Assembly (NCBI GenBank): GCA_009830035.1
Contig: SZZY01000009.1
Coordinates: 124,001 to 188,000, forward strand
Source of the DNA: Pantoea sp. Eser
Lineage (GTDB): Bacteria > Pseudomonadota > Gammaproteobacteria > Enterobacterales > Enterobacteriaceae
Reading direction: 5' to 3'
DNA length: 64,000 bases
Below, piece by piece: positions 40,884 to 51,537 of this stretch; position 1 is the stretch's first letter, and every line of letters begins with the position of its first letter. The notes beneath the pieces are model-generated. The model did not search any database, was not told where the DNA came from, and saw only the letters and a list, made by a program, of their open reading frames with translations. Made by a program: the position numbers and the translations under genes.

Positions 40884-41844
40884 ATGAGCAACCCTAATAC
40901 CAGCGACCGCATCGAACTGATGCAGACCTTTATCCGTATCGTTGAGAGCGGCAGTTTATCGGCCGCCGCCGCCCAGCTCGGTACCACCCAGCCGACCATC
41001 AGCCGGCGGCTGCAAACGCTGGAGCAGCGGCTCGGGCTGAAGTTAATCCTGCGCACCACGCACGCGCTTAAACTCACCGATGATGGCGAGCACTGTTACG
41101 CTCAGGCGCGGCAACTGCTGGCGACCTAGCACGCGCTGGAAGATGAGCTGACCGGTGCCAGCGACGATCCGGTCGGCACGCTGCGGGTCCATGCGCCGCA
41201 CACATTTGGTCAGGATCAGCTGATCGCCCCGCTGGTCGACTACCTGCGCCGCTATCCGCGGCTCAATATTGAGTGGATGCTGAATGACCGCACGCCCGAC
41301 TTTATGGCCGAGAATGTCGATTGCGCCATTCAGGTCGGGGCGCCGACCGATCCGTCAGTGGTAGCGATTCTGCTGGCAGAAGTGCCGCGCATTGTGGTTG
41401 CGTCGCCCGATCTGCTGGCCCACCAGCCGCCGATTGAGCAGGTTGAACAGTTGCGCGATCTGCCGTGGCTGGCGCTGACCAGTTTTTATCGTAACGAAGT
41501 CGCATTACAGAAGATTGACGACGGCCAGCCGGTTAACCTTGCAATTACCCCAAGGCTGAGCAGTGACAGTCTGTATGCGGTGCGTAAAGCGGCGCTGGCG
41601 GGGATGGGCGCGGCGATCATGTCGTCGTGGGTGGTAACAGCAGGATTTAGCCGAGGGGCGGCTGATTCAGCTGACGCCGCAGTGGCAGGCGCCGCCGTTG
41701 CCGATCTGGCTGACCTATCCGTGGGCCAGCTACTATCCGGCCAGGCTGCAGCATTTCTTTACAATGATGAAAGCGGTGATGCCGCAGCTGGCGGGCACCC
41801 GGCCGGCCACGGCTGCGCGCCGTCAGGCAGAGTCAGGGGAATAA
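40884..41844 (+). pseudogene. LysR-family regulator, amber codon and frameshift
   Basis: N-terminal LysR helix-turn-helix (MQTFIRIVESGSLSAAAAQLGTTQPTISRRLQTLE) ends at TAG 41127-41129, where a Gln or Trp is expected (LLATxHALEDEL). The effector domain continues in the same frame (GTLRVHAPHTFGQDQLIAP, FMAENVDCAIQVG) until a frameshift near 41640, after which QQDLAEGRLIQLTPQWQ to TAA 41842-41844 appears in another frame. The amber is in CCTAG, consistent with a Dcm-site transition if the codon was TGG. Divergent from the MFS gene. Confidence 0.82.
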
Positions 41845-41863
41845 CCTGCTGCTGTCGCGGGCG

Positions 41864-41891
41864 AAAAAAAAGCGGGTGCCTGTGCACCCGC
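41864..41891 (-). terminator. Intrinsic terminator of yqhA
   Basis: On the minus strand GCGGGTGC (41891-41884), loop ACAG, GCACCCGC (41879-41872), then eight T residues (41871-41864). It begins immediately after the yqhA stop. Confidence 0.92.
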
Positions 41892-41896
41892 CTTAA

Positions 41897-42394
41897 TCAG
41901 TGGCCTTTCTTATCGCCACGCGACATATTGTCCAGCCAGCCCATCACAAAGGCCGAGAGCACAAACGTCAGGTGGATAATCACGTACCACATCAGTTTGT
42001 CGTTAGCGACGTTGCGCGCTTCCATGAACACCCGCAGCAGGTGGATCGAGGAGATGGCCACAATCGACGCCGCGACTTTGTTCTTCAGCGAGCCGGAATC
42101 CATCTTGCCCAGCCGGCTCAGCTTCTCTTTGCTTTCGTCGATATCGAGTTTAGAAACAAAGTTATCGTAGCCCGACAGCATCACCAGCAGCCCGCCAAAC
42201 AGCGTCATGTCGACCAGCGACAGCAGCAGCAGGATCAGATCATTTTCCGCAATGCTGAAAATGTTGGGCAGCAGGTGGAAAATTTCCTGGAAAAATTCGA
42301 TGGTCAGAGCCAGCAGGCCAAGTGAAAGTCCAATGTAAACCGGAACCAGCAACCAGCGCGATGCATACATCAGGTTTTCGGTAAAACGTTCCAT
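41897..42394 (-). CDS. yqhA: YqhA/UPF0114 family membrane protein
   Basis: 165 residues with three to four membrane helices, close to E. coli YqhA from end to end ([83 protein letters not shown]). Two residues of the family segment LVMVMFSGY are missing (here LVMLSGY). Function unknown. Intact. It follows kdpD directly where kdpE would be expected. Confidence 0.92.
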   Translation of the reverse strand: MERFTENLMYASRWLLVPVYIGLSLGLLALTIEFFQEIFHLLPNIFSIAENDLILLLLSLVDMTLFGGLLVMLSGYDNFVSKLDIDESKEKLSRLGKMDSGSLKNKVAASIVAISSIHLLRVFMEARNVANDKLMWYVIIHLTFVLSAFVMGWLDNMSRGDKKGH

Positions 42395-42448
42395 AAATTC
42401 CCAACAATAATCAGACAGGTCGGGCAGTATAACTGATCAACTGTGAAG

Positions 42449-44825
42449 TTATTTCAGCCCTTCGTCAGAAATTTCCGGAACCGGCGGCAGCGGCAGCGAC
42501 AGACGAAATACGGCGCCGCCTTCCGGCCGATTCTCAGCCCAGATCTGCCCGCCATGACTCTCAATAATGGTCTTACAGATCGCCAGCCCGAGCCCGACGC
42601 CAGGCACGGCGGACTCTTTATCTCCCCGGGTGAACTTATCAAAAATCTGGCTTAAATCCGCCTCTGCAATGCCGGGTCCGCCATCCCAGAGCGCAATCTC
42701 CAGCCGCGTCCCGGCACGCCAGGCACGAATCCCGCGCGGCGCGCAGTTGCCGGCATACTTCAGGCTGTTCTCAATCAGGTTGGTAAAAACCCGATCCAGC
42801 AGGCTGCTGTCGCCCCTGATCAGCACAATGTCGTCCGGCAGGTCGAGTTGCACCTCGTGCCCTTTCAGCGACGGTGCCATGCTGCTCAGCGCCCCGCCGA
42901 CAGCCGCGATGCCGCCTCGCTGTGCGACAGCGCCATCCGCTCCAGCGCGTTGGCGATCAGCACGGTAAAGGTTTCCACCAGCCGCTGCTGCTCGGGGATC
43001 GTCAGCTGACGCAGATTTTGCGGCTCCACCACCAGCGGGCCACGGCAGTGCGCGCCGCTTTTTAACGGCAGGATTTGATACGGCACCGCCGGTAAGGTGT
43101 CGGTCCCGGCACCGGCCGGCTGGCCTTTGCTGTAGCTCCACTTCGCGATGGCGCGGTCAGGCTCACTGGCGGGCAGCGCATCGCCCACCGGTTGCAGTTC
43201 GCCCTGCTCGTCCGGCAGCAACAGCAAACAGCGCGCCTGCAAGGTGGCGTCCAGCACCCGCTGACTGGTGGCGGCGATATCCTGCGGCGTTAACGCGCTG
43301 CCGAGCGATTTGGCCATCTCATACAGCTGACGCGCCCGCTGCTCGCGGTAGCGCGCCGTCAGGTTGCCGACGATCACCCCCACCGCCAGCATCACGCCAA
43401 AGGTCACCAGATATTGCAGGTCGGAGACCGCCACCGTGCCGGTAGGGGCCACAAAGAACAGGCCGAAGGCGAGGATATTCATCACCGTGGCGATCACTGA
43501 CGGCCAGCGGCCATAGCGCAGCGCCACGATCACCACCGCCAGCAGATAGATCATCATGCATTTGGCCGGATCGAAACCGATCAACAGCGACTGACCGGCA
43601 ACGGTCACCGCGATGCACAGCACCAGAGCTATTATTACGCCGCGCAGCTGAATACGCCACTTGTCACTGCTGACCCGCCCGTCCGCCAGCGGATGCGGCG
43701 CGTCGTGCAGCGGCTCATCCAGCGCCACCACCAGCAGATCCAGATCGGGGCCGAGCTGACCGAGCCGCTCGGGCAAAACTGTCACGCCGCCGGCGCCGCA
43801 GCGGACGACGGCCGGTGACGATTTTGCCGAGATTGTGTTCGCGCGCGTAACGCAGCACTGCTTCCGCTTCGTCAGGCTCGGAGAGCGTGGCGGTCTCCGC
43901 GCCCAGCTCCTGCGCCAGTTGCAGGGTACGCAGAATCGCCCGCCGCCGCGCTTCCGGCAGTCGGTTCAGCCGGGGCGTCTCGACATACACTGCATGCCAT
44001 TCACTGCCCAGCCGCGCGGCGGTGCGCACCAGTTTTTCACTGCCGGTATCATCGCCGATGCACAACAGAATCGCATCGCGGGTGTGCCAGACGCGATCCC
44101 GTCCCTGTCCCTGCCGATCGCGCCAAGCGCGCATCTGATCGTCTACCCGGTCCGCAGTGCGGCGCAGCGCCAGTTCGCGCTGCGCGAACAGGTTGCCCTT
44201 GCGAAAAAAATTTTCAATCGCCCGTTCGGCGCGGTCGCCGATATAGACCTTGCCCTCTTTCAGCCGCTGCCGCAAATCGTCAGGCGGCAGATCGACCAGC
44301 ACCACCTCATCGGCGCTGTCGAAAAAGGGATCGGGCACGGTTTCCCGCACCTGAATACCGGTAACGCCGCCCACCACATCATTGAGGCTCTCCAGATGCT
44401 GAACGTTGACGGTGGTCAGCACGTCGATGCCCGCCTCCAGCAGCTCCTCAATGTCCTGCCAGCGTTTGGGATGGCGCGAACCCTGAACGTTGGTGTGTGC
44501 CAGCTCGTCCATCAGGATCACCGCCGGATGGCGGGCCAGTGCCGCATCAAAGTCAAACTCGGCATGGCGCGAGCGGCCGGTAGCCCGGCGCGGCAGCAGG
44601 GTTAAGCCGGTCAGCAGCTGCGCCGTTTCCGGCCGCTCATGGGTTTCTACCACACCGATTAGCATCCAGCCCCTGCGCCCGCAGCCGTTGCGCCTCCTGC
44701 AGCATGGCGTAGGTTTTTCCGACGCCCGCGCAGGCGCCAAAGTAGATTTTCAGCCGGCCACGATGGCTGTCGCGGTTGGCCTGCAACAGGGCATAGGGAT
44801 CGGGGCGCGTCGGTTCGTGGTTCAT
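42449..44825 (-). pseudogene. kdpD: Potassium sensor kinase KdpD, frameshifted, phosphoacceptor region deleted
   Basis: From ATG 44825 the cytosolic KdpD domain is clear (KIYFGACAGVGKTYAML P-loop, VVETHERPETAQLL, MDELAHTNVQGSRHPKRW), followed by a UspA-like domain (LVRTAARLGSEWHAVYVET), four membrane helices (MMIYLLAVVIVALRYGRWPS) and a GAF-like domain. Frameshifts occur near 44660 and 43790. At about 42885-42905, LSHSEAASRLSA joins GALSSMAPSLKGHEV: the HisKA dimerisation helix with the phosphoacceptor His (SHDLRTPL) is gone and frame is lost. The ATPase domain (IENSLKYAGN, GVGLGLAICKTI) remains. Cannot signal. Confidence 0.9.
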
Positions 44826-44841
44826 AGGGTACTTGTCAGCA

Positions 44842-45262
44842 TTACAGATCGCTGAGCGCCAGGTTGAGCTGCAGCACATTGACCGTCGGATCGCCGAGGA
44901 ACGGCATCAGCGGCCGGTGGGTCTGCTGATCAATCAGCGCTTCTACCTGGGCTAACGGTAACTTACGGCTGGCGGCGATGCGAGGGGCCTGCCAGAGCGC
45001 CGCGTCAGGTGAAATATCCGGGTCCAGTCCGCTGGCCGAGGCGGTCACCAGCTCCACCGGCACCGCCGTCGGTGCCTGCGGATTGGCGGCCCGCAGCGCG
45101 GCAACCCGTTCGGCGACGGCTTTATCCAGCGCCGGGTTACTGGCGGCCAGATTGCTGTCGCCCGAGGCCAGCGGGTTATAGGGCCGATCGCCAGTGGCAG
45201 AGGGACGACCCCAGAAATAACCGGGCTGGGTAAAGTTCTGCCCAATCAGCGCCGAACCGCAC
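44842..45262 (-). pseudogene. kdpC: KdpC remnant fused in frame to kdpB
   Basis: [37 protein letters not shown] and [18 protein letters not shown] are the KdpC periplasmic domain, running cleanly to the natural end NLALSDL at 44842. The N-terminal membrane anchor (about 55 residues) is missing, and the frame is continuous with upstream kdpB sequence. KdpC stabilises the KdpFABC potassium pump, which no longer exists here. Confidence 0.88.
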
Positions 45263-46212
45263 GTCATCAGCATCTGCTTACCGATGTGCACCACTTCCAG
45301 CAGTTTGGTCGGGTTAGAGTCGAGATCGACCATGTCACCCGCCTCTTTCGCCGCCTGGGTACCGGAGTTCATCGCCACCGCTACGTCCGCCTGAGCCAGC
45401 GCCGGCGCATCGTTGGTGCCGTCACCGGTCATCGCCACCAGCCTTCCTTCCGCCTGATACTGACGGATCAGCGCCAGTTTGGCCTCGGGCGTCGCCTCGG
45501 AAAGAAAGTCATCCACGCCGGCTTCGGCGGCAATCGCCGCCGCCGTCAGCGGATTATCGCCGGTGATCATCACGGTTTTGATGCCCATCTTGCGCAGCTC
45601 GGCAAACCGCTCTTTGATGCCGCCTTTGACGATATCTTTCAGCGCCACCACGCCCAGCACTTTCGCCCCTTCAGCCACCACCAGCGGCGTGCCGCCGGTG
45701 CGCGCCACCTCTTCAACCCGGGCGTTCACCTCGGCCGGAAACGCGCCGTGGCTGGCTTCAAGTATGACGACGTACCGCATCGACCGCGCCTTTACGGATC
45801 AGCCGATCCTGCACGTTAACCCCGCTCATCCGGGTCTGCGCCGAGAACGGAATGAAGCTGGCGCCCATGCCGCTGAGATCGCGTTCGCGCAGGTTAAACT
45901 GCTGTTTCGCCAGGATAACGATGCCGCGGCCTTCCGGCGTCTCATCCGCCAGCGAGGCGAGCTGCGCGGCATCCGCCAGCTGCTCTTCGCTGACGCCCGG
46001 TGCCGGCAGAAACTGGGTCGCCTGACGGTTGCCGAGGGTAATGGTGCCAGTTTTATCCAGCATCAGCACATCGACATCGCCCGCGGCTTCCACCGCGCGG
46101 CCGCTGGTGGTCGGGATCAGACAGACCACCAGCGCCACCAGCACCGTGACGCTGACCGGCGTCCCGCCCCACGCCGAGAACGGCCACAGGGTCACGGTCG
46201 CCAGCAGGAACA
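45258..46212 (-). pseudogene. kdpB: KdpB remnant lacking both ends
   Basis: P-type ATPase core: [11 protein letters not shown] (phosphorylated Asp), [26 protein letters not shown] and [18 protein letters not shown] are all present. Missing are the N-terminal helices, 24 residues between LIPTT and SGRAVEA (in-frame deletion), and about 180 C-terminal residues after GKQMLMT. A frameshift near 45770 splits the rest after VDAVRRH. Its left end joins an MFS gene in frame and its right end joins kdpC in frame. kdpF and kdpA have vanished. Confidence 0.9.
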
Positions 46213-47104
46213 GCAGTGCCGCGACCACACAGTGAGCGGCAACGAATGCCAGCCCGATGCCGTTAAAGATTGAGCCTGCCAGGCCAACCGCTTCTTTCGG
46301 TGCAGTATCGCTGATAACCGTCCAGGTACCGGCACCCGCCGCTACCCCTTTGCCATAAAAGGCAAATGACATCACGGCGATAATGCCGACGTTGCTAGGA
46401 TCACCGCCGCCAGTACCAGGCTGGCCGCCATCAGCATGCCGACGATATAGGGCGTTTTGCGTGCCCAGGAGACGCTCCAGCCGCGGGCGATCAGTTTATC
46501 CGAGATATAGCCGCCGCTGATGCCGCAGAGGAAGCCGAACAGCGCCGGCGCAATGGTGGCGAAGCCCGCTTCCATGATGTCCATCCCCCCGCGCCTGCTC
46601 CAGATAGATTGGAAACCAGGTAATTAAAGAAGTAGCTCAGCGCGATAATGCAGTACTGACCGAGGTAGGCGCACCACAGCATGCGGTTGGTCAGCAACTT
46701 TTTGAACATCGCTTTACTGACCGGCGGACGCGCTCTGAGGGTCTGTTCGGCGTCGATATCAGCCAGCACGCCGATACCGCCCAGCACGAAGAACGGCCAC
46801 TCCCAGCCGAAGCGCGAGACCAGCCAGCCCGACAGCGGCGAGAAGATGGCGACGGCGAAATATTGCGCCGAGCTGAACAGCGACGAGGCGCGCCCCCGCT
46901 CTGCGCCGGGGAACCATATAATCACCACCCGCGCATTGGCCGGAAAGCTCGGAGCCTCAATCAATCCCAGCAGAAAACGCAGGCCGAACATTAGCATCAG
47001 TGCGCCGGTCAGGCCGCTGGAGAACTCACCGACAGGAACAGGATCAGACACAGGATCCAGATGCGGACATGGGTAGTGCGGGTGGTAATTTTGTCTTTAA
47101 CCAT
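46208..47104 (-). pseudogene. GudP/GarP-like sugar-acid MFS transporter remnant
   Basis: ATG 47104 (MVKDKITTRTTHVRIW), then large deletions. Recognisable pieces are FGLRFLLGLIEAPSFPANARVVIIWFP, SSLFSSAQYFAVAIFSPLSGWLVSRFGW, MLWCAYLGQYCIIALSYFF, PALFGFLCGISGGYISD and [21 protein letters not shown]. The order and motifs match anion:cation symporters for glucarate, galactarate or hexuronate. Several frameshifts separate the pieces. The last helix merges into KdpB at about 46205-46215 ([12 protein letters not shown] to [10 protein letters not shown]). Confidence 0.75.
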
Positions 47105-47434
47105 GAGGTGAATTCCTTAAAAAGCGGCCAGTTATGCCGCGAGGTTTTTTTCAGGAATACCGCTGAGATTCCCCTGTTGAGGAAATATAGATAGGAGGCT
47201 AACCATTGGTCATTGTGCGGATGTTGAGATCGCTTGCGCTGATTTAGTTTAATTCTGGCAACTGCCACAAACAGCAGTGAGGCGCTGCACAAAAGCAGAA
47301 AAAGCCGCCGCGCTGTGCAGAAGAATGTGCGCAGGATCGAGGTATTAGCGCCAGGCGACAGCTATGGCTGCGCTATTTTTCCGCAAAATGTGGCCTCGCC
47401 TGCAAGTGTGAAAATGCCCGATTGTCAAACTCTG
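47105..47434. other. Intergenic region, no gene seen
   Basis: 330 bp between the MFS remnant and the truncated solute-binding-protein gene. An open frame from 47315 leads into the latter, but its first about 40 codons show no signal peptide and no family similarity, so I regard it as a chance extension across a deletion junction. Confidence 0.45.
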
Positions 47435-48004
47435 CCGCCTGGGGTGGTGTTTGTCGGTTCAGATGAGCGTGAATCCGGCACGCTGCAGATGGAGGCGCTG
47501 GCAAAGCAGGCCAACTACCGCGGCAACGTCGCCATCATGATCGGTAACCTGACCGACGCCGGTGCGCTGCAACGGACGCGGGATGTGGAGCAGGTGGTGG
47601 CGAAATACCCCAATATGAAAGTGGTGCTGAAGCAGACCGCCAACTATGCCCGCAATGAGGGCATGGACCTGATGCTCAACTGGCTGTCGAACGGGGAAGA
47701 TATCGATATTGTTGCCGCCAACAACGATAAAATGGCGATTGGTGCCACCATGGCGATCGCCCAAGCGAAACTGAAAAAAACCATTCTGGTCGGCGGCATT
47801 GATGCCACGCTGGATGGCCTGAAAGCGCTGGCGAGTGGCAAATTGGCGGTGACGGTGTTCCAGGATGCCGTGGGTCAGGGCAAAAAATCGGTAGAGGTGG
47901 CGCAGCAGATGATCAAAGGCGAAAAGGTCGATTCCCACCAGTGGATCCCGTTTGAGCTGGTGACGCCGCAAAACAGGCAGCATTATCAGGATAAAAATCC
48001 GTAA
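47435..48004 (+). pseudogene. Sugar ABC transporter solute-binding protein, 5'-truncated
   Basis: C-terminal two thirds of an RbsB-type periplasmic binding protein: GVVFVGSDERESGTLQMEAL, VAIMIGNLTDAGALQRTRDV, DIVAANNDKMAIGATMA and ILVGGIDATLDGLKAL. The signal peptide and first lobe (about 100 residues) are missing. No permease or ATPase gene accompanies it. Similar proteins bind inositol or xylose; with iol genes elsewhere in the window an inositol role is possible but unproven. Confidence 0.75.
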
Positions 48005-48049
48005 GGCTGGCAGGCGCGGCAGCGATGCCGTGCCTGCTCATCTCGTCTG

Positions 48050-48551
48050 TCACGCCTGATGCAGTAATTTCGCCATCACCACCACATCATGCAGACTTAC
48101 CGTCACGCAGCGCCGCCTGGCGAAGTACGCCTTCGCGCTCAAATCCCAGACGATGATAGAGCCGGAGCGCCCGCTCATTGTCGTGGAACACCTCCAGCTG
48201 CATGCGGGTGATGCCGAGCCAGTTACGGCGATAGTCGAGCACGGTGCGGATCAGCCGTTCGCCCACGCCGCGGCCGCTGAACGCCGGATCCACGCCCAGC
48301 CCGAAACTGATGCTGTGGCGGGTGCGCGATTTATTGTCCGCAAACAGCGTCAGTTCACCGGCCATCTCCCCGTCGATTTCCGCCACAAACGCGATATAAC
48401 CTTCGGCATCCATTTTCAGGAACTTTTTCTCCCAGGTCGCGACGCTGGGAAACGGCAGCTGTAGCGTCCAGGGGTAGACATCAGGATGACTGTAGAGCCG
48501 CTGATAGGCGGCGGCATCGTGAGGTTCTCGTCCCCGGATGGTAATTTCCAT
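48050..48551 (-). pseudogene. GNAT N-acetyltransferase YhhY-like, frameshift near the C-terminus
   Basis: GNAT fold resembling E. coli YhhY. Acetyl-CoA loop region SGRGVGERLIRTVLDY, the beta-4 strand ISFGLGVDPAF, and EVFHDNERALRLYHRLGFEREG. Loss of two bases near 48097 converts the natural end KYLHDVVVMAKLLHQA (TGA 48050-48052) to KSA-stop at 48087. Only about the last 14 residues are affected, so some activity may remain. ATG 48551 follows AGGAG. Confidence 0.7.
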
Positions 48552-48623
48552 ATTTTCTCCTGTTAGCCGAACGGGTGTGACGCACCAAGCTGTACCTCTT
48601 CATCGGACGGAAAGAGTACTGCT

Positions 48624-49836
48624 ATGTTGTACCGCCGTTTTGAACGTTTTATCAATATTTTTCATGACGCCCCCAGCGATTCGCCCCCTGCTACGGTCTG
48701 GTCCTTTTACGCTTACTACCTGCGCCAGGTCTGGCCGAGTTTTGCTGCCCTGCTGCTGGTCGGGCTGGCGTCAGCGCTGATCGAAGTGGCGCTGTTCAGC
48801 TACCTGAGCCGCATTATCGACCTGGTGAATCATTCGACGCCCGCCACCCTGTTCAGCGATAACTGGCCGCTGCTGTTGTGGATGGGCGCGATGGCGACCG
48901 GTCTGGTGATCCGTCTGGTGAACATGTCTGGCTGGATCATGTGGGTGGTGAACGACATTTCCGAAAACATCGGCATGGTACAGGATGGCCTGAACATCAT
49001 TTCTCAGCCGCTCAGCGTGCAGGATGCACCGGGCTCGAAGCAGCTGAAGGTGACGCGCGGCCAGATTCGCTATCAGGATGTGCGCTTTGACTACGGCGGC
49101 GGACGTCAGGTGATTAACCAGCTCAACCTCGACATCAAACCCGGCGAGAAGATTGGTCTGATTGGCCCGTCCGGCGCCGGTAAATCGACGCTGGTTAATC
49201 TGCTGCTGCGGCTGTATGACCTGAACGGTGGCCGGATTGTGATTGACGATCAGGATATCGCCACAGTGACCCAAGAGAGTCTGCGCAGCCAGATCGGCAT
49301 GATCACTCAGGACACCTCGCTGCTGCACCGTTCGATACGCGAAAACCTGCTCTACGGGCGTCCCGATGCCAGTAAAGCGGAGTTGCAGATGGCGATTCGC
49401 CGCGCCCGCGCTGACGAGTTCATTCCGCTGCTCTCCGATCCGCAGGGCCGCACCGGCCTTGACGCGCACGTCGGGGAACGCGGCGTGAAGCTGTCGGGCG
49501 GTCAGCGTCAGCGGGTAGCGATTGCCCGCGTGCTGCTGAAGGATGCGCCGATCCTGATCATGGATGAGGCGACGTCAGCGCTGGACTCGGAAGTAGAAGC
49601 GACGATTCAGGAGAGTCTGGAGTCGCTGATGCAGGGCAAAACCGTCATCGCTATCGCGCACCGTCTGTTGACCATCGCGAAAATGGACCGGCTGGTGGTG
49701 CTGGGTAAAGGCGGGATTGTCGAGACGGGCAGCCACGCTGAGCTGCTGGCGCGCAACGGTTTTTATGCGCGCCTGTGGCAAGCATCAGACCGGCGGTTTT
49801 GTCGAGCGTCGATTAATCGCAGCGTCGGTAAGGTAA
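48624..49836 (+). pseudogene. ABC multidrug-type exporter, transmembrane domain largely deleted
   Basis: ABCB-type half-transporter, normally about 600 residues. The N-terminal cytoplasmic region and first helix are present, then an in-frame deletion of about 190 residues after TGLVIRLV removes most of the membrane domain. The ATPase domain is complete: GPSGAGKST Walker A, LSGGQRQR signature, ILIMDEATSALD Walker B, and the AIAHRL switch His. An extra A near 49780 scrambles the end; the natural ending HQTGGFVERRLIAASVR stops at TAA 49834-49836. The polypeptide may be made but cannot transport. Confidence 0.82.
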
Positions 49837-50010
49837 GGCGTCGCGCCACAGCAGATGATCCGGCTGCCAGCCCGATTCGGGCCGCACGCTGCCGCTCTGT
49901 TCCAAGGTAAGCAAAAAAGCGTGGCGCAAAAAAGGCTGATCGTCAGGCAACAGCGCATCCCACTCGGCGGCGGCGATCTCCGCCAGCGAAGTCAGGTAAA
50001 ACAGCGACAT
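49837..50010 (-). pseudogene. N-terminal fragment of a DUF482/FemAB-like GNAT protein
   Basis: From ATG 50010 (GGAG upstream) about 55 residues (LAEIAAAEWDALLPDDQPFLRHAFL, SGWQPDHLL) match the start of peptidogalycan-type GNAT proteins (DUF482), usually about 380 residues. Sequence then abuts the end of the ABC exporter gene, so the rest has been lost by deletion. Confidence 0.65.
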
Positions 50011-50152
50011 GAAAAACTCCAGACAGCAACGGGCGAACGACCAGTCAAGCAGGTTTTCTGCGCCAGGGAAAGGGTGAAGGCACGCAATGTGAAGGCTGCA
50101 CAGCCTGTCCGCACGCCCTATACTGCGATTTTAACTCTGGACTGGAATCGCC

Positions 50153-50471
50153 ATGGATCGACTCGAGTGTGACCGGATGTTTGTCACAGTGCTGGAAACC
50201 GGCAGTTTTTCGGCGGCGGCGTTACGGCTGGGGGCTAGCAGCAGCCAGGCCTCCAAGCGGGTATCGAAGCTGGAACAGCAGCTTGGGGTACAGCTGTTCA
50301 AACGCAGCACCCGCGCTGCGGCGCGGTGAAATCGTCCGGTTGCTGGAGAACTTTGATATTCCGCCGCTCGGCCTGTTTGCTGTCTATCCGCCTGCCCGCC
50401 ATCTGGCGCACCGGGCGCGCCTGCTGATCGACTTTTTCGCCACCCATTTAAGCGAGGTGCCACCGGATTGA
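50153..50471 (+). pseudogene. LysR-family regulator remnant with large internal deletion
   Basis: ATG 50153 gives a LysR helix-turn-helix (MFVTVLETGSFSAAALRLGA, ASKRVSKLEQQLGVQLFKRS) to about residue 58, followed in another frame by the last about 40 residues of a LysR effector domain (FAVYPPARHLAHRARLLIDFFATHL). About 190 residues between are gone. Confidence 0.75.
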
Positions 50472-50570
50472 TTCCGTCCATAATGGAATAAATGGTTGTC
50501 TTTTAGGCTGGATTATCACGTATTCCGTCATCAGTTAAGCTACTGCTCAGATCAACAGAGGAGTGGCGTC

Positions 50571-51510
50571 ATGTTAGTAGCGGGGAAATGGAGTGGTGAC
50601 TGGCATCCGGTGCAGGCTACAGATAAACAAGGCGGTTTTGTCCGTCGGGATGCCGGTTTCCGGCACTGGATCAGCCACGATGGTTCAACTGACTTTGCTG
50701 CCGAACCGGACCGCTATCATCTCTATGTGGCGCTGATTTGTCCGTGGGCCTCGGCGGGCGCTGATCGCCCGTAAACTCAAGGGACTGGAATCGCTGCTTA
50801 GCGTGACGGTGGTCGAGCCGCAGCTCGGCGCGCAGGGCTGGCGTTTCGGTGAAGCGACCGCTGCCGACCGCGATCTACTGGACGGCGCACACTATCTGCA
50901 TCAGATTTACACCCGCGCCGCGCCCGACTTTACCGGCCGGGCCACCGTTCCGGTGCTGTGGAACAAGAAAACCGCCACCATTGTTAATAACGAGTCGGCT
51001 GACATCGTGCGGATGTTTAACAGCGGCTTCGGCGATCTGGCGGACAACCGCATCGATCTCTATCCCGCCGCGCTGCGTGAACGAATCGATGCCCTCAATG
51101 CAAGCCTCTATCCCCGGCTCAACAATGGCGTCTACCGCGCCGGCTTCGCCACCACCTCGATCAGCTACCAGCAGGCATTCAGTGAGGTGTTCAGCCAGCT
51201 CGACGAACTGGAGTTGATGCTCAGCGATGGCCGCACCTTTCTCCTCGGTGAACGACTGACCGAAAGCGATATCCAGCTGTTCGTCACCCTGATTCGCTTT
51301 GACGTGGCCTACCATGGCCTGTTCAAATGCAACCTGCGCCGGGTGCGCGATTACCCGTTGCTCAATCGCTATCTGAAAAGCATGCTGTCGGTCTCCGGCA
51401 TCCGTGAGACAGTCAACATTGAACACATCAAACAGGGTTATTACTCGATTACGGCGCTGAACCCGAACGGAATTGTTCCGGCTGGCCCGGATCTGAGTGA
51501 GTACGGTTAA
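50571..51510 (+). pseudogene. yqjG: Glutathionyl-hydroquinone reductase YqjG, single frameshift
   Basis: Omega/Xi-class glutathione transferase-like enzyme reducing glutathionyl-hydroquinones. ATG 50571 (MLVAGKWSGDW) follows GAGGAG. The catalytic Cys lies in ALICPWAS. One extra G at about 50755 shifts frame; removing it gives CPWASRALIARKLKGLESLLSVTVVEP, and the rest (TVPVLWNKKTATIVNNESADIVRMFN, ESDIQLFVTLIRFD, HIKQGYYSI) is clean to TAA at 51508-51510. A single indel in an otherwise complete 313-codon gene, so it could also be an assembly error. Confidence 0.85.
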
Positions 51511-51537
51511 TAAGCCCCCCCCTTTAAAGGAACAGCA

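Noticed and set aside
47315-47434. N-terminal 40 codons in frame with the solute-binding-protein remnant
   Set aside because: No signal peptide and no family similarity; regarded as chance open sequence across a deletion junction.
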